Source: Amanita rubescens
Lineage: Eukaryota > Basidiomycota > Agaricomycetes > Agaricales > Amanitaceae
Assembly (NCBI GenBank): GCA_015039365.1
Contig: WION01000035.1
Coordinates: 248,001-312,000, forward strand
DNA: 64,000 bases
Reading direction: 5' to 3'
Below, piece after piece: positions 56,206 to 64,000 of the stretch. Position 1 is the first letter of the stretch, and every line of letters starts with the position of its first letter. The translations under genes and the position numbers were made by a program. A model generated the notes under the pieces. It was not told where the DNA came from and made no database searches. It saw only the letters and a list, made by a program, of their open reading frames with translations.

Positions 56206-57877
56206 CAAGAAAAAACGCACCGCAGTCTATCCAATCTATTTGTGCTTTCTTACTACTGCATATAGGAGAAGGCGTGATCTTTGTCATCCGGTCTGTCTAT
56301 TACACCCAATAGATTGAATATATAGTCAACTCCCTATGGGTTATGGAGGAGTATGACACAATCGATGATTTCTCGAGATCTCTGGAGCAAAAGATCAGAC
56401 CTATCCTGAGCTTCGAGCTTGGGAGCTCGCCCGCGAAAATGAAACAGGCACAAATGAACGAGATGGCAGAAAATCAAAAAGAGTAGATCACGAGTATTCT
56501 GGACTGATTGGTAAAGCGGTTTCGATGTGCGCCTACTCCAAACTTCCTCCATCATTATGGGACGAAATCTATGCCAGGAGACAGCAACGATTAGTCAACA
56601 CACTTCAAATTTCAAATAAATGTATATTTAATGTGCTCAATGCTAGGATTATGGCACAGATATGATTGAAGCTTCCGAACAGTTTGATGACCCAGTTCGA
56701 CACCTCCGTTTCATGGATATCCTATTCGGGAATGACGTACGAAACAATCCTCACAAAAAGCGAAAGATATCCAATCTCACTACCGCGGACGCAAGCTCAC
56801 TTATCTAGGATGTCAGTAGCTGGGATTTCTGAGATCACTCGTTTGTGTATCCAAGCATGCCGCATATGCCAATTCGACATCATACGGTTCTAAAGTTGTA
56901 AGATCAGCCAGGCGAATCCGCGTGTTTTGGGCTGTCAAAGGATGACTGATAGTTTACTAGGTTTTCGCGCGGCACATTCTGAAGAGGACCACGAGAGAGG
57001 CGCATTGATGTGGTCTATAGACGCCGTGATGTGAAGAAGTTTCCGCCAATGCATAGCAAAAAGGGCGAGGCACAATTTTGCTTTCTGCGATCGTAGGGGA
57101 CAGCGTCGATATTGTGTACTATGACTCGGATGTCATACAAGTGTCTCTTTTGCGTCGGGTCTATCATCCTGGAGAGAGGAGGTATGGGGGTTTTGACTTT
57201 TCTGGAACAGGTGGTTATCCAGCAGCCTGGAGGCTTTGGGGACACTTCCTATCGTGACGATGACTATGACTATGATTCGGACGACAGCCATAACGGCGTC
57301 GGGTCCGAACATGAATACAGTGATAGCGCGTCGTATACGGGGTATATAGACACTACGATGGCTACGATGGGGAGTATAGAGAACGAGTCGGCGGTGACTA
57401 ATCTAGCCAAGATGACTGTATAGCACACTACTTACCGCATCTGAGAAATAATCTATTCCGTGCGCATTGTGATCCACATTAAACAACACTGAGAATATAA
57501 TCCGAATTTGCTGTCTTCGACTCGGATGCTTGGATGTATGTGGCACGAAATTGGACAAACAATTTCGTGGAGCAAACACTTCTCTTCCGATCGACCACGC
57601 TAGACAACGATGGAAAGGAGGAATTGAATAGCTCAACCAGGACACAGTTCCTCGTGTTCTGACTGATAACATCATGCTATAGACGCTACGCTATTGGAGT
57701 TTACGTCAATTACGGTCTCGGAATGAGTCCTCTCAATTTCCAAGTTTATGTGTTGACATTGACGTTGGTTGGTGGCACTGGCTTTCCAATTACCAATTAC
57801 CAAATCTCACAACGACAGTTGTGTTCATAACGACTAGGGCTACAGAAATAAATACAGTGCAAGTCACCAGGACTTTC
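56206..57877. other. 1.7-kb stretch with fragments of a possible decayed gene
   Basis: On the plus strand several short frames read like protein: MEEYDTIDDFSRSLEQKI (from 56343), LIGKAVSMCAYSKLPPSLWD (about 56505-56565), FDDPVRHLRFMDILFGNDVR (about 56688-56747) and an acidic Asp/Ser/Tyr-rich segment to 57423. I could not join them with phase-correct introns, so no CDS is called. No known domain is visible. Confidence 0.35.
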
Positions 57878-59466
57878 TCAATGCCAAAACGGATTACATC
57901 TACAAATGATCGCCCAAAGCCCAAAGCTGCTGAAGCTCCCGACTGCTAGGCCACCTACAAAGAAAAACACTGCAATCATTGCGGCGATGTCAATGTCGTC
58001 CCTCCCCCTCAATCGCTTGTTATGCTCCAACGACGGTGCAAACATCAAACACAGACTTGAGACATAGCCATTCGACACGCCGAATGCGAGTAAAAGAAAG
58101 AAAAAGAACGTGTCAGAGTTAACGAACCCGGGATGGAGAGTGTTTTGCCGGTTGATATTACATGCCGAGAAGATGGGAACGAACAACGTGCGTCCGAGGG
58201 ACAGTGCGAGAAGAATAGACGAAGAGGAAACAAGAAATGAAGGGAATGAGCAGAGATATCGTCCGAGAAGGTCACCAACGTTGAAGACCAAGAAATGGAT
58301 GGCAGTGAAGAGGAATGCCTGGAAACCGGGAGTGTAAGGCATAATTGAAGCCGTGACGGCAGGGTAGATTGCCTGTTAGGGAATTAGAATCCGACAAACG
58401 GATTAAAAGGATAGAAAAACCCTACAAGCGTCACCACACCAACATAGGCCACGGCAATCTCATAAATAATGTTTGCTTTGGCGACGCTCAGGATTTGATG
58501 GATCTGATCCTTGACGGTCTCCTGGCCAAACATGAGCAGAGCTTGCCGCTCTCTCATCGTTCCCGACTCCATGGGTGCCACCAAAATCCTATATTCGTGC
58601 ATCCTCGTCAACGTTCTATGCGCGAAAGCACTTGCCGCCAAAAAACATGCAGATAGCGCGAAGAATGCACATGCAGATCTTTCTTCAGCTGTTCTGTCGT
58701 GGCTCGTCTTGTTGGAATGCTCTGCATCCGAGAAGGACTCGGAGGCGAGGATGCTGATGACCTGTACGGTGCTCATTGCCACTGCAATCGCAGCCTGACC
58801 TGACATCATGGCTTGCATAGCTTCTGGGCCGAACAGAGCTGCAACAGCTGACACGGAAGATTGCAAATAAGAAGCAATACCAGTTGCCAGGATAGTCACG
58901 GCGATGACGAAGTAGAAGAAAAATCCCGGTGTTGTGGGCAAGAACGTGCTCATAGTCAAGAGAACGGTGAGGATCAGAAGAGAGCGTATTGCCCATCTTA
59001 TTTGTCGTGATAAAGATGTCTAATGTCGAGAGGGAAAATGTGTTAATTGGTCAGTGAATACGTTAAACGAGTTGGCAAGCCGACCTGTTTGGAAATGGAC
59101 ATTGCGTGTGCAAGGCAGATGAACTGCGAGGCACCACTCGCTACCGAGATATACGAGCTCAGGTTCCTTGTAAACGGCGAGCCCGCCAGCCGGTACAAGA
59201 AAAATGGGATGGCAGTAACGGTTACTAGGCCATGGTGAGTACGTAACTTATGAGTGATGTAGAATGGAGATGACAGTACCATTGGAAGGTACCAGGACCG
59301 TACACCCTAGCATGAAATGGATCCATCTGATTCGGGGATCAAGCGCATCCGAATCATCACGGCGGCGGCTTGGTCCTTGCCAGCGGTCATAATACGAGTT
59401 GTTGATCGACCTGCGTTTGGCTCGTGCTGGGTCGCTGTTGTCGTCGAGTGGAGTGGAGGAGGACAT
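57878..59466 (-). CDS. equilibrative nucleoside transporter (ENT)
   Basis: 471 residues from exons 59280-59466, 59085-59224, 58426-59019, 57878-58372, all in phase. ENT proteins move nucleosides down their gradient across the plasma or vacuolar membrane (yeast Fun26 is the vacuolar one). Landmarks: DPRIRWIHFMLGCTVLVPSN, AIPFFLYRLAGSPF, GIASYLQSSVSAVAALFGPEAMQAMMSGQA (the conserved helix 4-5 region), IYPAVTASI, FNVGDLLGRYL and the C-terminal CRCNPF. About eleven membrane helices are predicted by eye. The helix-6 to helix-7 loop is short and charged. The start ATG at 59466 gives a hydrophilic N-terminus of 50 residues, normal for the family. Confidence 0.9.
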
Positions 59467-59659
59467 GGCAACAGGAAGGAAGATATAATCGCGTATGTGC
59501 ATGATTCATAAAAACGGGGTACGCTGCCCAAACTTGGCGACCTGTTACTATTTCCTGCCAGGTGCTTTGTCTGCGGCCCTGGCGCAAAGGCACGTAAACA
59601 TCTTTAAGTTTAATATGCCGAGCACCACGCCCAGTGCCCACTAGCTCATTTTGCATCCC
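59467..59659. promoter_or_regulatory. 193-bp shared promoter
   Basis: The ENT gene (minus) and the secreted-protein gene (plus) start head-to-head only 193 bp apart, so both promoters must lie here. I see no clear TATA box. Confidence 0.55.
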
Positions 59660-60631
59660 ATGAGAGCTTGCCTCTTCCTTTTGACAATTTCCCCCTTCAT
59701 CAGCCTCTGCCTCAGTGTTCCTTCACCCTTGCCTTCCCACCTTCATGTCCCCACCACACTCTACCGTGCCGTCACTGGGGATCAAATAGCTTTGGCGACT
59801 GACATCTACCCAATTGGCAAAGCCCCAACAGCTCATAGGAACACCACGTCAGATTTTTCTCAGATCGGTGCTCTATACGTTTTTGCGGTAAGGGCACTAC
59901 CACGTGTAGTACTACGCTCCCGTCTACCCTTCATTGATTCATCAACTCAGGATCGCGAACGAGCGGTAACTTACGGCGCCTGCTTTGCAAATTTGCATCC
60001 GACGTACAAAAAGTGGTATCTTGTCGTGCTTTCATATATCCCTAACGAGCATGTTAAAATTAAAACGTTTGTCACTGAAAGAGAAATGACATTGGAAATC
60101 TAATTGATGGTGATAGATTTCATGTCGCTGATAAGGAGTGGGAAGAGGTAAGTTCTTGAACAACAACTACTTCACTATAATATGATGCGTTACCTCAGTT
60201 CATCCGAGATAACTATATGCACAGGCGACCGCAACACGGCTACAACATTGTTGAAGGCCCGTATTCGTATGGCGGTTAGTTGATGCTTTTCAATCAATAT
60301 ATATACTCAACGATTTGCTGCAGCCGACGGAACGGATGAGGTGAAGGTCTGGCTCGATCCAGAGACCGGAGAACTAGTCTGGCAAGCCGGATTTATCGGT
60401 CAGGAAGCCTTACAAACTCTCACAGTGGAGGAACTTTCCCTTCATGACGCAACGGTAGCTAAATTGGAGCTCAATTTCTTGACTTTAGGTTTTAACCAAA
60501 TCATTCAGGATGACCCCGAATTTAATTTGCTAGAACCCTTCTCTCCCTCAGGGCAGCAACTACTGGAAGGTCTTGCCGCTGAGGGATTCATAATGTCAAA
60601 ATGTATGCAGACTTCTCCACCTACCGGTTGA
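59660..60631 (+). CDS. secreted protein of unknown function
   Basis: 252 residues from exons 59660-59887, 59951-60066, 60117-60147, 60199-60274, 60324-60631, all in phase. A signal peptide (MRACLFLLTISPFISLCLSV) indicates secretion. The mature part reads TTLYRAVTGDQIALATDI, then FSQIGALYVFADRERAVTYG, KWYLVVLSYIPNEHVKIKTF, WEEFIRDNYMHRR and GYNIVEGPYS, ending in a helical tail. I know similar short secreted proteins in mushrooms but no tested function. The LYR...GALYVF...A-x-x-YG order loosely recalls the ADP-ribosyltransferase fold, which is only a hypothesis. A 50-nt intron at 60067-60116 removes an in-frame stop. Confidence 0.7.
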
Positions 60632-60834
60632 GACGCTCGGACTGAGGAACGCTGTACTTACTCGTACTAACGACTTGAATGAAATGGATTGTTAAACAAT
60701 TGTGGTGCACAACATTATATAATGAAATATCGACCTCAAACTACCTCGGGATCCCCAGGTGCGAGGACTTGGTTATACAGGTATACGACAGTACATGGTA
60801 CTTCAGACTTAAGCAACAATGTGTACGTCCAAAC

Positions 60835-62461
60835 CTATGCCGAATTATTGTAATAATTCATCTCCCTGTACCTCAAAAACTCGTCCCTGGTTGGTTTGGG
60901 CACGGTAATCTGCCACGTTTTCATTTGATTAACGAAGGGCATTGGGCTGGGATTGGCTTTCTCAGACGCGGCCACTTGGGCGTTTGTAAGTGCGACAATT
61001 TCGATCAAATTGCGTTGAACCAGTGTCGGCATAACCATCTCCGGGTAGCGCCTGCTGCCCCCCGCCGGATGATTGCAGAACAGAACATAAGGAGTAGCGA
61101 CGTGCCAGGTTTCGGAAATGTATTTATCTCTGTTTTCTTGGTTCATACCCGTAGTTTCGGCGGGCCAACTCGTGTTTGACATAGTTGGCAAGGGAGTGTA
61201 AGAGTTGGGCACCCATATCTACCAATTAACATGAGCTTGAACATTTGAATTAAACGATCCCCACCTTGTTGAGGTTGCACCACAATTCGTAATCTCTGAC
61301 CCAAACCTCGCAGACAGCTCCAGTACCCCTCCTTTCAAAGTCCTTGTATAATTTAGCCCTGCAGAGACGATGAGAATGGATTCATGGCATCTGAATAAAA
61401 CATACGTCGTAATGATGTCGCCGGCATAGAAGGCGTAGCCCCACCGATAAGGAATGCCCGTTTCTACGATGCCCTCTCCCTTGTTAACAAGACTCTGCCA
61501 AAGTGGGCTAATTCCACTATAGCCAATGAGCTTGCGCTGACGGTTGGGGGCCGGGCCTCGCGGGATTGTGATTTTTTTAGCACGGCGCCATGCTCCTAAT
61601 CCTCGCTGGTAGACATCCCATGTCAAGCCTTTCTTCTCGCGGGCTAGCTCGAACGATACACCTGAAAGAATATGAATAACAACCCCCAGCGTAAAATTTC
61701 GGGGATAGAAAGGCACCTAACGTGACCCGAACGGTATTGTTGTAGGCTTCGTCGTCGAACATGAGCTGCACAAGTCGTGATTAGTTTTGGCACGAGTAAT
61801 GTGGAACTAGCATACCATCTCCGCGAAATCTTGCTGTGACCAATTATTGATCCTTCTGAATGGTAAAACCTTTGATTCTGACGACCGTAGTGAACCCTTT
61901 GGCATGAAGGATGAGATTAAGATACCAAAACATACCCTTCAACTGAACTTCGTCGTATTTCACCAGATGAATGATTGACCACTCTTTCCCGTTGGCCGGG
62001 TTGATGGTGTTATAATAATACAATGCCCTATCGGTCCTATGGGGAGGGATGAGCACCAATGACAGCACGGGATACGCCATCCAATTACAAGGCTTTGACG
62101 CTATTATTTGAAACAATGGCCAGTTGAGCACCATTCTTGAGAATATCATTGACAATCTTGGAAATGTCGTCAAAAACTCGAATGTACACGTTATTGGGAT
62201 TCCTAGAGACGAAGATTAATGCGAGAGATGACTACGACGGTGCAGAGGACTGACGTCTTGTCTTGAATCAGCCAGCGGTCTACGCGGTTCATGTTATCTT
62301 CGAGTTTCGCAGCGGGACCCCGGCCTTTACCCCAGAGGTTGGCACCCGTCTGCCGTTGCCAGATGGTCCAGCTAGAATACAGAACACGTCAAAAAGGTGT
62401 CTATTAGACCAATCTCATCAACGGACTCTGTGTCCAAACCAACGACTTTCGGGAATGTCAT
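60835..62461 (-). CDS. HAD-superfamily phosphatase-like protein (MDP-1 type)
   Basis: 405 residues from nine exons: 62427-62461, 62255-62371, 62089-62202, 61949-62036, 61816-61896, 61717-61765, 61406-61661, 61265-61358, 60835-61218. HAD motif I, DTDWT, is made by splicing exon 1 to exon 2. Motif II is LAIVSNN, motif IV is LMFDDEAYNN. The nucleophile is the first Asp of DTDWT. The N-terminal 200 residues resemble magnesium-dependent phosphatase-1. The C-terminal half (RQRKLIGYSGISPLW, CEVWVRDYELWCNLNK, WVPNSYTPLP) is an extension conserved in agarics with no known role. The donor at 61948 (GAA|GTTCAG) is weak; it gives a 52-nt intron and restores the reading SESKVLPFRRINNWSQQDF, whereas the stronger GTATGT nearby breaks the frame. 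Substrate unknown. Confidence 0.82.
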
Positions 62462-62956
62462 ATTGATGACGAGGAATGAGCAACTACAAAAGCCAGACAG
62501 TTCAAGTTGCAGCTTTCGGATAACGTTCGGTTCTTAAAGTGCACCGCAGCACGTGTTGAATCTTGATATCGCATCGGATTTCAGTTGCGTGGCGCCCCAT
62601 GGCACTGAGAATGTTGAGATGCAGGGTGAAGATTCCCGTGCGAAAATGTACGGAGATAGAGATATAAATTCCTCAATGAATTTATCCCCGATAGATCTGA
62701 TTTCAACATTACCGCCTGGCGCGCTGGAATCATCGATGCTCTCACGTCAGGCTATACTCCAATAATAGCACTTGAGAGCTGGCACTTACGTTTGGATTTC
62801 CCAGACAGATGACTGATAACGACGTCTTTGGCCACTTGATCATCAAAAACCAAATTCGACAGCGCTGCGCTTACCTAACCGCAGGATCTGGAAGATATCA
62901 GTTCTAGGCTGCTCATGTAGGACTTCCCCTCAACTGCTTTGCCTACTCGAGCAACC
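62462..62956. promoter_or_regulatory. 495-bp divergent promoter region
   Basis: Shared between the HAD-like gene (minus) and the lectin gene (plus), which start head-to-head. It holds no supported frame; the plus-strand frame at 62553-62765 is unsupported. Confidence 0.5.
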
Positions 62957-63790
62957 ATGCCAACTTTCTACGAATTTGATACGCAGACGGCTCGACCCCC
63001 GACAGACACGATTCCTGATGCTCAATGGACCCTTAACTTCCCTCATCCATTCGTTAGTCGTCCTCGTCTCCCAAATGGCTTCCGTACACTTGATCTCGAC
63101 AAAAATGACAATATCCGCATCAAGTCTACAATCATGTATTTCACTGAGGAGTGGGCGGATATCCACGTCACAACTTGGGGCGACTCCGATTTCCGCACCG
63201 CTGTTGATGACATCTTCGCACTTTCACCGGGAAATATGGAGTACCTCACAGGCGAACACATGCGCAATCTTGTGGTCGATCCAAACGATCCCCCTTCCGT
63301 GCGCGTCGAGTTTGACCGTCCATTCGTAACCCCTCCCAAGGTCGTCGTCTTCCTGAACTTCATGGACCTCGACAAGAACCATAACTGGCGCCTCAAGACC
63401 AGGGCCAGCGACATCGATGTAAACGGCTTCACGCTCCACCTCGAGACATGGGGAGATACCGTCCTCTACGCTGCGCAAGCAGGTTGGATCGCCTATCCCG
63501 AAGACGAGACGCATATCTTTAGCACGTCCGTCAACACGACGGAAGTGTGCCCCGAGAATCAGCCTCAGGCCACCCATAGCAAAGCGGTGACGTTTGAAAA
63601 CGTCGAGTTCTGGAAGAACCCCGACGTTTTTGTCGCCCTGAATTCGATCAACATCGACAAAAAGGCCAATCTTCGGGTCAGGGCTTACGTCGATGGCGTA
63701 TCACAGCAAGGATTCACATGGCATATTGATACCTGGGATGATACCGTACTTTATTCTGCGGGGGCGAGCATTATCGCATTCAACGCTTGA
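62957..63790 (+). CDS. H-type lectin with three tandem domains
   Basis: 277 residues in one exon, no signal peptide, so probably cytoplasmic like most fruiting-body lectins. Three H-type (Helix pomatia agglutinin-like) repeats are visible: F-x-x-PFVSRPRLPNGFRTLDLDKN...WADIHVTTWGDS, FDRPFVTPPKVVVFLNFMDLDKN...FTLHLETWGDT and FENVEFWKNPDVFVALNSINIDK...FTWHIDTWDDT. Each carries the family pattern of a hydrophobic strand, a D-L-D-K-N/D-K loop and a closing TWGDT/S. H-type lectins bind GalNAc and related sugars; in mushrooms they are thought to defend against grazers. The third repeat is the most divergent (TWDDT). The start was set at 62957; the open frame upstream has only TTG. Confidence 0.9.
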   Translation: MPTFYEFDTQTARPPTDTIPDAQWTLNFPHPFVSRPRLPNGFRTLDLDKNDNIRIKSTIMYFTEEWADIHVTTWGDSDFRTAVDDIFALSPGNMEYLTGEHMRNLVVDPNDPPSVRVEFDRPFVTPPKVVVFLNFMDLDKNHNWRLKTRASDIDVNGFTLHLETWGDTVLYAAQAGWIAYPEDETHIFSTSVNTTEVCPENQPQATHSKAVTFENVEFWKNPDVFVALNSINIDKKANLRVRAYVDGVSQQGFTWHIDTWDDTVLYSAGASIIAFNA

Positions 63791-64000
63791 ACAACGATCC
63801 ATATACCGTATCGGCGTGATTCGCCGTCCCTCCCTCCATTCCATGTATTATTTCTCGAGTTACCATTTTGTTTGTTGCTCCTATGTAAAGTTGAACACTG
63901 ATGAGACCCATATTCCGTTATTTAATTGAAGAACCCCTCACTTTCGACGTTACTAGTCAAATTCGACACGATCGACTGGGTAGCTTTGACCGGATTGAAC

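Noticed and set aside
61840..61948. Apparent frameshift in the HAD-like gene before NNWSQQDF
   Set aside because: Using the weaker donor GTTCAG at 61948 gives a normal 52-nt intron and a continuous frame through SESKVLPFRRI.
1..64000. CRISPR arrays, insertion sequences, operons with ribosome binding sites
   Set aside because: The gene structure is eukaryotic throughout, and no regularly spaced repeats or bacterial signals were seen.

Overview
The window is nuclear DNA of a mushroom-forming basidiomycete (Agaricomycetes). Nearly every gene is cut by many GT-AG introns of about 45 to 65 nt. The families also point there: MYND proteins with DUF4470, DUF3669, expanded F-box proteins, alpha-kinases, divergent G-alpha subunits, Spt5-like KOW proteins and H-type lectins. 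I rebuilt exon-intron models by eye and checked reading phase across each junction. Protein lengths below come from those models. Family names come from recognising motifs, not from any search.

Layout. 1-16709: three tandem SF1 RNA helicases of the SDE3/MOV10 type (the first enters from the left edge). Between copies 1 and 2 sit a decayed DUF3669 gene, an intact DUF4470-MYND gene and a decayed HNH-type gene. 18593-20864: a divergent G-protein alpha subunit with a 4-nt exon. 21854-23216: an F-box gene broken by a frameshift. 24218-32898: an accessory block with an alpha-kinase, a DDE integrase-core protein and an Spt5-like NGN/KOW protein. 34222-35579: the WD40 half of a Tup1-type corepressor without its N-terminus. 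36446-36801: an 80-residue cysteine-rich secreted protein in three small exons. 37346-37418: tRNA-Val(CAC).

37831-50166 is a conserved housekeeping run, all on the minus strand: NIPA Mg2+ transporter, HSP20, coiled-coil protein, F-box-like protein, exomer cargo adaptor (ChAPs) and aspartokinase. 50587-57877 is a rearranged patch: a small unknown gene, the 3' remains of a mitochondrial glutamyl-tRNA synthetase, an F-box gene and a family 2 glycosyltransferase. It also holds a chimeric junction where an inverted Tup1 fragment is fused to a second copy of the 50.8-51.2 kb segment. 57878-63790 holds a nucleoside transporter, a small secreted protein, a HAD-like phosphatase and an H-type lectin, with two head-to-head pairs sharing short promoters.

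The genes do not form one pathway. The strongest candidates for something unusual are the tandem CCCH/C2H2-finger helicases (a possible RNA-silencing or RNA-quality-control array) and the kinase/integrase/Spt5-like block.
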